Positions 57,079 through 64,000 of a DNA stretch of 64,000 bases are shown here, in pieces. Made by a program: the position numbers and the translations under genes. Origin of the DNA: Bifidobacterium sp. ESL0704 (GTDB taxonomy: Bacteria; Actinomycetota; Actinomycetes; Actinomycetales; Bifidobacteriaceae); the NCBI RefSeq assembly GCF_029392075.1, contig NZ_CP113929.1, positions 1,488,001 through 1,552,000 on the forward strand, read 5' to 3'. Below the pieces are notes generated by a model. It was not told the DNA's origin, searched no databases, and was given only the letters and a program-made list of their open reading frames with translations. The first letter of the stretch is position 1. Each line of letters begins with the position of its first letter.

Positions 57079-58650
57079 TTGAGCACTGATCAGCACGGCA
57101 CTCATGAAGAGGCCGAACCAGCAAATATCACATCATCCCATGAAAAAAATGCGTCTGTCGGCAACCCGTCAGCGGCTTCGTCAACCAAGCAGGCGACAGA
57201 AAGCGGCAATCATGCCTCAGGATTTGCCTCCCACCTGCCATGGCGCAGACGAACCGGTGGCGACAGTGCCCCGAACGGATCAAGACAGCCGAAACCCAGT
57301 ACCGAAGAGGCACTGACCAGCCTCGACGGGCAGATCTCCTTCTGGCGCGGTGTCCCCTTCGGCCTGCAACATGTCATGGCGATGTTCGTCGCCAACCTCG
57401 CACCGATTTTCCTGGTGACCGCCGCCGCTCACCTGACGCCGTCACAATCGGCGATGATCATCCAGAACGGCCTTCTGGTGGCGGGCCTCGGCACCTGCCT
57501 GCAGCTCTACCCGCTCTGGCGCGTCGGCAGCCGACTGCCCATGGTCACCGGCATCTCCTTCACCTACGTCGCCGCCGCAAGCGCCATCGTCGGCAAGCAG
57601 GGTTACGGGGCACTTGTGGGAGCCATCATCGTCGGCGGACTGCTTGAGCTGGTACTGGGGCTGACTGCGACCTTCTGGAAGAAATACGTGCCGCCAATCG
57701 TCTCCGCCATCGTCGTAACCTCAATCGGCTTCTCCCTGCTTTCCACGGGTGCTTCCTCGTTCGGCGGCGGCTCCGGGGCCAAGGACTTCGGCAGCTGGCA
57801 GAACCTTACGCTAGGTCTCATCTCGCTGGTCGCCTGCCTCGCCTTCCAGCTGTTGATGAAAGGGACAGCCAAGCAGCTTTCCATCCTCTTCGGCCTGGTC
57901 GTGGGCTATATCGTCGCCATACCGATGGGCAAGGTCGACTTCTCCGGCTTCCAGAATCTGCAGGTCGTCAGCCTTCCGCGGTTCATGCCGTTCGCTCCGA
58001 CCTTCGACGCCGGTTCCATCATCTCCTTCGCACTGCTTTACGTCGTTTCCTCCGTTGAGGTCTTGGGCGACACCGCGGCGCTCTCACAGGTCGGTTTGAA
58101 CCGTCTGCCGACCGACAAGGAGACTTCTGGAGCCATCGCCGGCGACGGCCTGATCTCCGCCGTTTCCGGCCTGTTCGGCTGCCTGCCGCTGACCTCATTC
58201 GCCCAGAACATCGGGCTGGTCGCGGTCACCAAGGTGGTCAACCGCAAGGTCATCCTTTCCGGCGGACTCATCCTCATCCTCGCCAGCTTCGTGCCCGGTG
58301 TGGCGCAGCTGTTCAACTCCATGCCACAGGCGGTGCTCGGGGGCTGCACCATCATGATGTTCGGCAACATCATTCTCTCCGGCTTCCAGATGATCGCCGA
58401 GGCGGGATTCAGCCAGCGCAACACCACCATCGCGGCGCTCTCCCTGACCATTGGCATCGGGTTCACGCAGGTCGGCGGCATCTTCGCCCAGTTCCCGCAG
58501 CTCTTCCAGTCGATCTTCGCCACCAACTGCATCGCGGTCTCGTTCGTGGTCGCCGTCATCTTGAACGCCGTGCTTCCCAGCGAATCGCATTTCCTAGTCA
58601 ACACACACAACGGTTCCGGCGAAAACAATACCGCAGCAACCAAAGACTGA
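57079..58650 (+). CDS. Nucleobase:cation symporter-2 (xanthine/uracil permease)
   Basis: This NCS2 permease takes up xanthine or related purines. The 523-residue protein begins (TTG start) with a disordered Ser/Ala/Gly-rich N-terminus of about 85 residues, longer than usual. About 12-14 membrane segments follow. Family motifs include GVPFGLQHVMAMFVANLAP near residue 95, SSVEVLGDTAALSQVGLNR near 330 and PLTSFAQNIGLVAVTKVVNR near 370. The Gln/Thr-Asn pattern of the last fits the xanthine type. Its neighbour xpt supports xanthine uptake, although uric acid or uracil cannot be excluded. Confidence 0.88.
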   Translation: MSTDQHGTHEEAEPANITSSHEKNASVGNPSAASSTKQATESGNHASGFASHLPWRRRTGGDSAPNGSRQPKPSTEEALTSLDGQISFWRGVPFGLQHVMAMFVANLAPIFLVTAAAHLTPSQSAMIIQNGLLVAGLGTCLQLYPLWRVGSRLPMVTGISFTYVAAASAIVGKQGYGALVGAIIVGGLLELVLGLTATFWKKYVPPIVSAIVVTSIGFSLLSTGASSFGGGSGAKDFGSWQNLTLGLISLVACLAFQLLMKGTAKQLSILFGLVVGYIVAIPMGKVDFSGFQNLQVVSLPRFMPFAPTFDAGSIISFALLYVVSSVEVLGDTAALSQVGLNRLPTDKETSGAIAGDGLISAVSGLFGCLPLTSFAQNIGLVAVTKVVNRKVILSGGLILILASFVPGVAQLFNSMPQAVLGGCTIMMFGNIILSGFQMIAEAGFSQRNTTIAALSLTIGIGFTQVGGIFAQFPQLFQSIFATNCIAVSFVVAVILNAVLPSESHFLVNTHNGSGENNTAATKD

Positions 58651-58684
58651 AGCTCAAAACAGGCGCCTCGCCCAAAACATCACA

Positions 58685-58804
58685 GTTTAGTGCTGGTAAA
58701 CGTACTTTAATCACTGATTACAGTCAGTTTACCAGCACTATCACATTCCGATGCTGGGAAAACGCACCGCAACCGTTTATCTGAGTCCGTTTACCAGCAT
58801 CAAA
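58685..58804. repeat. Family-1 palindromes, two units
   Basis: Units 58685-58740 and 58746-58804 have arms such as TTTAGTGCTGGTAAACG and GTCCGTTTACCAGCATCAAA. They match the arrays near the first nuclease gene, 46 kb away. They lie between the convergent permease and M20 peptidase genes and may act as a terminator. Confidence 0.85.
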
Positions 58805-58813
58805 CGCAATCAA

Positions 58814-59986
58814 CTACTTGCCGATGCCCATGTATTCGTTGATGATGTCGTCATAGATGCCGATGAAGTCGAGATACATCGCCTTGGGCAGGCTTTCGTT
58901 GACGCAGTGCATCGTATCGTTGCCTGGCCCGAACATCACGTAGGCGGTGTCCTTCGGGCTGTCGAGTAGGAGCACGCTGCCGTCGGTACCGCCGGACACG
59001 CCGAACATCGGAATCTCGGCAGGCTTGCCCTGCTCCTTCAAATGGCGCTCCCCCACCGACTTGACGATCTTGGCAAGCTTGGCGTCCTTCGGGCCGATCG
59101 CAGGAACGATATCCATACCGACCTCATAGGAGACGGTGGCCTTGTGACTGTCGTTGAACTTCGCCACTTCATCGTCCAAAACAGCGAGAATCTCTTTGTT
59201 GCTGAACTCGGGGATGATACGCATGTTGATTTCGGCACTGGCGGACTCAGGGATTGCATTGACCTGCTGACCGCCTCGGATGACGTCAATGTTAAAGACG
59301 GTGTCGCCGAGGTCCGGGTTGCTCTTTCCGGCCGCTGCGTCCTTGATGCGCTTGGAAATGGTATCGAGGAATTCGATCAGATTCTCCACTGCGTTGATGC
59401 CTGCGGCCGGAGTGGAGCTGTGCGCGGCCTTCCCTTTCATCGCGATGTTCAGATTAAGCTCGCCCTTGGTGGCGTAGACGATGTTGTAGCCGGAAGGTTC
59501 GCCGACAAGCAACGCCCCGACGCCTTTCATATACCCTTGCTTTTGAAGTGCGGTGGCACCCGGCATACCGACCTCTTCACCGGCCGTGACCAGGAAGCGC
59601 ACGGTGCCGTGCATCTGCTCCTCATGCTTTTTGAGATTGAGCATGGCGATGACCATGGCGGCAAGACCGGCCTTCATATCGGTCACACCGCGACCGTAGA
59701 CCAGATCGCCGTCTTCGGTGAGCTTGAACGGATCGGTCTTCCAGCCTTCCTGCTGGGCCGAGACGGTGTCCATATGCCCAGTCAATCCAAGAATCGGCTC
59801 ACCGTGCCCGAGTTCGGCGACCAAGTTGGCACGGGTCGGATCGTCCTCAAGCGGCAGAACCTTGCAGGGCACGCCGGCCTTATCGAAAATCGCCTTGATC
59901 TCATCAGCTACGACCTTCTCGTTGCCGTTTTCGGTATGTAGCCCTACGAACTTGCGCAGCAGGTCCATGGCTTCTTGCTCGTTCAT
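58814..59986 (-). CDS. M20 family metallopeptidase (ArgE/DapE type)
   Basis: This 390-residue zinc amidohydrolase has the metal-site motifs LTGHMDTVSAQ (near residue 76), GRGVTDMKAGLAAMV (near 104), VTAGEEVGMPGATAL (near 137), and a dimerisation domain between. The final His is in the C-terminal CVNESLP region. It resembles ArgE/DapE or peptidase T-like deacylases; the exact substrate is not clear. ATG at 59986 follows GAAAGGGAATATC. It is alone on its strand. Confidence 0.88.
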   Translation of the reverse strand: MNEQEAMDLLRKFVGLHTENGNEKVVADEIKAIFDKAGVPCKVLPLEDDPTRANLVAELGHGEPILGLTGHMDTVSAQQEGWKTDPFKLTEDGDLVYGRGVTDMKAGLAAMVIAMLNLKKHEEQMHGTVRFLVTAGEEVGMPGATALQKQGYMKGVGALLVGEPSGYNIVYATKGELNLNIAMKGKAAHSSTPAAGINAVENLIEFLDTISKRIKDAAAGKSNPDLGDTVFNIDVIRGGQQVNAIPESASAEINMRIIPEFSNKEILAVLDDEVAKFNDSHKATVSYEVGMDIVPAIGPKDAKLAKIVKSVGERHLKEQGKPAEIPMFGVSGGTDGSVLLLDSPKDTAYVMFGPGNDTMHCVNESLPKAMYLDFIGIYDDIINEYMGIGK

Positions 59987-60243
59987 GATATTCCCTTTCA
60001 AAAGACGACAATATGCATATTCTTCTATTAAACCACTTCACTCGTTCACCAATTATCACAGGCAAACGTTTCGATTTCAAGACACCCAACTTGTCCAACA
60101 GACATGAACGATTGCTCCCATTGCTCTGTAGTAAGATCCACAAATCCGACTGCATCGCAGATCGCTATCGCCGGCATTCACCCGTTGCAGAGAACGGTGT
60201 ACAGTATGGTTTTGCACTTTCAACGCTTCGCCAAGGAGAGTAT

Positions 60244-60588
60244 ATGGAGATTGGATCATTGGCAGAATGGGCCACGGCAGTAGCAGAGACCGCAGCGGTC
60301 TTAGTGGCGCTGTTCCTACCGTATTTGGAACGTCGTCGAAACGACCGCAAAAATTCACGCAATCTCAAGATCATGCTACGTGGCATCATCGAACGCGCTT
60401 TGAAAGACCAGAATTCTCACTCACTCGAGTCTTTCCTCAACCTCTCGTCACTGACCGATGCCGGCGAACGAGATAAGGAAACACTCGACACCGCACGACA
60501 GATTCTTGAACTGTTTCAAACCACCGAGATGAGTGATTCAGAGCGGCATGAAGAAATCATCGAATTGCTCAGCACCATACAACCGTAA
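60244..60588 (+). CDS. Small hypothetical protein with one membrane segment
   Basis: The 114-residue protein is not recognised. It has an N-terminal hydrophobic segment (WATAVAETAAVLVALFLPYL) followed by a basic patch (ERRRNDRKNSRN) and a helical charged tail. ATG at 60244 follows AAGGAGAGTAT, a good ribosome site. It is divergent from the M20 peptidase gene and is followed by a strong terminator. Confidence 0.75.
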   Translation: MEIGSLAEWATAVAETAAVLVALFLPYLERRRNDRKNSRNLKIMLRGIIERALKDQNSHSLESFLNLSSLTDAGERDKETLDTARQILELFQTTEMSDSERHEEIIELLSTIQP

Positions 60589-60635
60589 AAATCCTATTCG
60601 GTTTTTTAGAAAAATTCAGGAATCATGATGCTAAA

Positions 60636-60681
60636 GCAGAAGTCGCCATCCCGTAACAACATTCGGGATGGCGACTTCTGC
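60636..60681. terminator. Bidirectional terminator
   Basis: A perfect 18-bp stem GCAGAAGTCGCCATCCCG with its complement encloses a 10-nt loop, between two convergent genes. Confidence 0.85.
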
Positions 60682-60705
60682 TCAATAATATCTTGAGGCT
60701 GATTC

Positions 60706-61554
60706 TCACCGTTGGCTGGGATTGTGGTTGTCCGGATTCGGGTCGGTGAAGACGTTAAGCGTGTCCATATCCGCGTCGCTGATGGTGAAATCGACATCGG
60801 CGTTGTTTTCGATATGTTCACGATGCGTGGCTTTCGGAAGCGGCAGCACACCGTTCTGCAGGCAGAAGCGAATCGCCAGCTGGGCGGTTGAGACCCCATA
60901 CTTTTCGGCCATCGCCTTAAGTTCCGGCGAACCGAGCAGCCCACCGGTGGCCAACGGCGAATAGGCCTCGATCAGCAGGCCGTGAGATTGCGCGAATGTT
61001 CTGTTACGCGGCTCGGTGGCACCTACGTAATACTGAATCTGATTGACCGCAGGCGTCACCTCGGCATGGTCGAGAATGTTCTTCAAATCGTGGTCATCGA
61101 AATTCGACACCCCGATGGCACGCACACGGCCGGACTGGTAGATTTTCTCCATTTCGCCCCACACGGCAAGGTTCTCTTCGTCCATGCGCATGTGCCCCGC
61201 GTGGCTCCATGGCCAAGGCGCGTGGATGAGATAAAGATCGAGGGTATCAAGCCCGAGGTTCTCCATCGTCTCTTCGAAATGCGGCAGCACCCCGTCCGCC
61301 GTCTTGACCTCGGCCGGAAGCTTCGAGGTCACGAAAATCTCGTCGCGCGCTATTTCCGACTCGCGGATGGCACGTCCGACGCTACGCTCGTTGCCATACA
61401 CACAAGCAGTGTCGACATGGCGGTAGCCGGCGTCCAGCGCCATCCGCACCGAATCATAGGCCACTTCCCCATCGGGAATCTGCCAGGTACCGAACCCGAT
61501 CTTCGGAATCTTCACCCCGTTGTTGAGCGTATAAGTATCAGTAAGAATCGTCAT
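60706..61554 (-). CDS. Aldo/keto reductase
   Basis: This is an NADPH-dependent oxidoreductase of the AKR superfamily, 282 residues. The catalytic tetrad is visible: Asp in AGYRHVDTACVYGNE (near residue 45), Tyr in the same segment, Lys in FVTSKLP (near 75) and His in LYLIHAPWPW (near 112). The cofactor loop is near LPLPKATHREHIENN. Its length and motifs fit AKR5-type, 2,5-didehydrogluconate reductase-like proteins. ATG at 61554 follows AAAGGTAGAAGCG. Confidence 0.92.
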   Translation of the reverse strand: MTILTDTYTLNNGVKIPKIGFGTWQIPDGEVAYDSVRMALDAGYRHVDTACVYGNERSVGRAIRESEIARDEIFVTSKLPAEVKTADGVLPHFEETMENLGLDTLDLYLIHAPWPWSHAGHMRMDEENLAVWGEMEKIYQSGRVRAIGVSNFDDHDLKNILDHAEVTPAVNQIQYYVGATEPRNRTFAQSHGLLIEAYSPLATGGLLGSPELKAMAEKYGVSTAQLAIRFCLQNGVLPLPKATHREHIENNADVDFTISDADMDTLNVFTDPNPDNHNPSQR

Positions 61555-61662
61555 CGCTTCTACCTTTCGGTTAACTAACATATTATTATTACGTACATTC
61601 TATCGTGACCATGGTGTTGTCGATGCATGGCTTCGCCATACGCTATACCGAAGGAGACCATC

Positions 61663-62802
61663 GTGGAGCAGCAAACAGAAGTCGAATCGGACCCAAGCAA
61701 AGCATGGGTGAAGCGGTGGTTGCGGTATTGCGCTAAGCAAGGCATTAGGCCGTGGGAATTTGATTTTAAGCGGTGTTATACCAACGAAGAAAAAGTGTCC
61801 AACTTGCAATTGGAGCTTCAATATAAATACACCAACTTATTCAATAACAAAAGCAAAGACAACAAGGATTTTCATGAAGAAGTTGATTGCATATCCGTAA
61901 ACAACAATCAAGAAAAGGAATATGATCCAATCGATAAACAACGAGATTGCGATAAACGCGCTTCCTACATCTATCAAGTTTTTGGATGGCAAACAGATAT
62001 AACTGACTCCATTCGTGGCGACACTATGAATTCTTTCAAGACAACTTTTACTCGACTTGTGGCCGCTAACGGAACAGTTTCTTGGGGCATCGACAATGAA
62101 AAGGAATGGGGTCTTGAATATGGTAGACCGCTACCAAGATCAAACGAAATCCTCAAAAGCTGGGCAACAAATAAAAAAGATAAATGTGAGGATTTATTAA
62201 CAACTTTTCTGCAAAATGCACATAACCCCGCAAACAATGACGTTAAAATCCGTGTTGATAAAGAGACAATAGAAACTCTTGTTAATGATGGAATCAATAA
62301 ATTTGCGTGTTGGACCCACACCATTGGTAACTTCATTGTGATGCCGGCATGGATGAATACAGGTCGCGGAAGCTACCGTGCCGCGCCTAAAGATTATTGG
62401 GATCGCACCGTCAAGGACATTCATGACTTTCTTCAATCACCTACTCATGATGGAAGCGCTTTCAAAGACGTGATAAACAAATATTATTTACAGCCTTACA
62501 TTAACCGCGATGGAACTGTTGGGGAGTTTTGGAAAGGACATCTGAAAGGCTCTGGCCTACCTAAGACAATTGAAGATTTCGAGAATTTTTACTTTTGTGT
62601 CAACACACTAATTAAAGCACGTGGCTGGTGGATGACCAAGAAACTTTGTGAAGAACTCGAAAAAAGCGATCAGGAATTTCACGAGACAGCCAAAAACTTT
62701 TTCTATAAGGAAGAATTAGATACCAATAAGTATTCAATAGGTAAAAATGACGAAGAGCGTCTCATGTACTTTGACGAAATCTTCCAATTGGAAAAGGAAT
62801 AA
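61663..62802 (+). CDS. AT-rich orphan protein of unknown function
   Basis: The 379-residue protein starts with GTG behind AAGGAG. It has no signal peptide or membrane segment. It is rich in Lys, Asn, Asp and Trp. A stretch near residues 215-250 (WTHTIGNFIVMPAWMNTGRG, then KDYWDRTVKDIHDFL) recalls a motif of uncharacterised bacterial proteins, but no family is certain. The base composition is far more AT-rich than the flanking genes, and the codon use is unlike theirs, suggesting recent transfer. A terminator follows. The role is unknown. Confidence 0.7.
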   Translation: MEQQTEVESDPSKAWVKRWLRYCAKQGIRPWEFDFKRCYTNEEKVSNLQLELQYKYTNLFNNKSKDNKDFHEEVDCISVNNNQEKEYDPIDKQRDCDKRASYIYQVFGWQTDITDSIRGDTMNSFKTTFTRLVAANGTVSWGIDNEKEWGLEYGRPLPRSNEILKSWATNKKDKCEDLLTTFLQNAHNPANNDVKIRVDKETIETLVNDGINKFACWTHTIGNFIVMPAWMNTGRGSYRAAPKDYWDRTVKDIHDFLQSPTHDGSAFKDVINKYYLQPYINRDGTVGEFWKGHLKGSGLPKTIEDFENFYFCVNTLIKARGWWMTKKLCEELEKSDQEFHETAKNFFYKEELDTNKYSIGKNDEERLMYFDEIFQLEKE

Positions 62803-62850
62803 GTCACTTCCAAAAACCAACAGCAACCACAACCAAACTGTCAGTGAATA

Positions 62851-62910
62851 AAGCTCTGTTGAATTCAAATCTTAAGCTAATTTACTTAGAATCTGAATTC
62901 AGCAGAGCCT
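62851..62910. terminator. Bidirectional terminator between orphan gene and MFS gene
   Basis: Arms AAGCTCTGTTGAATTC and GAATTCAGCAGAGC, with ATCTTAAG/CTTAGAAT inside, form a long imperfect stem; CTCTTTT follows on the plus strand. Confidence 0.8.
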
Positions 62911-62921
62911 CTTTTAAACCA

Positions 62922-64000
62922 TCAAACATTCTCGTAGATATCATGATGACGGATGACCACGATGCCTGCGGCGAACATCAGGGCGATGACCACGAGGACC
63001 AGCACGATGATAGGTGTCCAAGTATGCAGAAGACCATTGAGCGCGCCGAGCGCCACCGGGCCGACCGCCGCCAGCAGATAGCCTCCGGACTGAGCCATGC
63101 CGGACAGACGCGCAGTGTCCGCCGCGTTCGAGGTGCGCTTCTGGAAGAAGATCACGCAGATGCTGAACGCCGCTGCCGACGCCATACCCATCAGGGCAGC
63201 GGCCACCACATTGAGCGGCAGGTTCGCACCCGGCACGAGAATGCCCAATACTCCAAGGGCGAATCCCCCGCCGACGATGCCGTTGATGATGGAAAGCCCG
63301 TGTTTGTGTTCGGCGATCATCGGCACCGTCAGCGTCAGCGGCATGCCGGTCAACTGGAAGAGCGTAGCGAGGTTGCCGGCCGCGACAGCGCTGAAACCGG
63401 CCTCCTGCCACATCGAAGGTAACCAGGTAAGCAGGGAATAATACAGCATCGACTGCATGCCGAAGTAGGCCAGAATCACCCAGGCCAGCGGTGAACGCCA
63501 CGGCGTCCTGTCGACCATTGGCCGGTCGAAGGAAGTGTCAACGGCAATGTGCGACGAACCGGAACGACGTTGGTTGAGCACGGCAATGAATATCCACACA
63601 ATCAGCGCGACGGGGCCCACCAGCGCAAACATCGCCATGCTTGACTGGATACCAATCTTTGAGGCGACAACGCCGGAAGCGGCAGTGCCGAGCGACGCGA
63701 CGATGACCTGCGCCATGGTGTAAAGGGTGGTCATGCCCGCGATGTTATCGGGGAAACGATCCTTGATGACGGCTGGCAGCAGCACGTTGCCGCCAGCGAT
63801 ACCAATGCCGAGAATGGCGGTTCCGACCATCAGCGCCCATGACGAGGGAATGACGCGCAGGTAGCTGCCGACGCTCAGAATAATCAGCGAGACGACGAGC
63901 ACCTTATCGCTGCCATGTTTGGCACCGAACTTGCCCATCAGCGGCGAGGCGAGTGCGAATCCCAACAACGGGATGGTAGTCAGCAACCCCGCCAGTGAAG
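62922..64000 (-). CDS. MFS transporter, CynX/NimT type, 5' end outside window
   Basis: This is a major-facilitator permease of the cyanate/2-nitroimidazole (CynX/NimT) group. The visible part, about 359 residues, lacks the first transmembrane helix and start codon. It has SLAGLLTTIPLLGFALASPL at its visible N-terminus, GNVLLPAVIKDRFP, and the second half with PSMWQEAGFSAVAAGNLATL. About eleven helices are visible. The stop codon lies 12 bases beyond the terminator stem. The substrate is unknown. Confidence 0.87.
   Translation of the reverse strand, partial: SLAGLLTTIPLLGFALASPLMGKFGAKHGSDKVLVVSLIILSVGSYLRVIPSSWALMVGTAILGIGIAGGNVLLPAVIKDRFPDNIAGMTTLYTMAQVIVASLGTAASGVVASKIGIQSSMAMFALVGPVALIVWIFIAVLNQRRSGSSHIAVDTSFDRPMVDRTPWRSPLAWVILAYFGMQSMLYYSLLTWLPSMWQEAGFSAVAAGNLATLFQLTGMPLTLTVPMIAEHKHGLSIINGIVGGGFALGVLGILVPGANLPLNVVAAALMGMASAAAFSICVIFFQKRTSNAADTARLSGMAQSGGYLLAAVGPVALGALNGLLHTWTPIIVLVLVVIALMFAAGIVVIRHHDIYENV

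Overview
The window looks like a chromosome segment of a bifidobacterium (Actinobacteria, Bifidobacteriaceae). The evidence is the moderately high GC content of the core genes, the fused shikimate kinase–dehydroquinate synthase (AroKB) between aroC and aroQ, the gene order phoH-ybeY-CNNM-era, a complete SUF iron-sulfur operon without ISC, and an A24 prepilin peptidase of the kind used by Tad pili. Most of the window is housekeeping DNA. No phage, rRNA operon, CRISPR-cas locus or autonomous insertion sequence was seen.

Layout. 1-6.4 kb: TRIC-type channel (cut by the window edge), ilvE, rplY, an alpha/beta hydrolase and a long-chain acyl-CoA synthetase. 7.0-10.4 kb: a polar amino-acid ABC importer whose binding-protein gene has its own leader with two short overlapping ORFs. 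10.4-12.6 kb: an AbiEi-like/DUF559-like nuclease gene with arrays of one palindrome family on both sides. 12.6-22.3 kb: membrane protein, era, CNNM transporter, ybeY, phoH, HIT, rsmE, polysaccharide deacetylase, tRNA-Leu(GAG) and an acyltransferase. 22.5-25.2 kb: SPOUT methyltransferase, glgC and a 61-bp tandem repeat. 25.2-31.9 kb: sufBDC-sufSU-sufT, interrupted between sufC and sufS by two large structured repeat elements. 32-36 kb: pyrG, a small membrane protein, and a second copy of the nuclease gene flanked by arrays of a different palindrome family. 36-40 kb: aroC-aroKB-aroQ and a prepilin peptidase. 40.2-40.5 kb: two more copies of the large structured element in inverted orientation. 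40.6-46.6 kb: mltG, ruvX, alaS, two small envelope proteins and a phosphatase. 46.6-49.8 kb: a predicted tryptophan ABC importer behind a Trp-codon leader peptide and attenuator. 50-55.8 kb: phage-holin-IV-like protein, rpsD, an AT-rich membrane protein with a polybasic tail, and a PcrA/UvrD helicase with a Ser/Gly/Tyr low-complexity insert. 56-64 kb: xpt and a purine permease, M20 peptidase, aldo/keto reductase, an AT-rich orphan gene and the 3' part of an MFS transporter.

The parts most worth attention are non-coding. (1) Two paralogous nuclease genes each sit between arrays of palindromes, and the palindrome family differs between the two loci, which suggests a cognate nuclease–repeat relationship. 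(2) Four copies of a large foldable element (about 90 or about 175 nt) occur as two inverted pairs. The two long copies show compensatory base changes in a hairpin, and three of the four copies share a 9-nt tail. (3) A tryptophan attenuator precedes trpXYZ-like genes. (4) A Met/Cys-rich leader ORF precedes the amino-acid binding protein. All calls come from reading the sequence; no database search was run.
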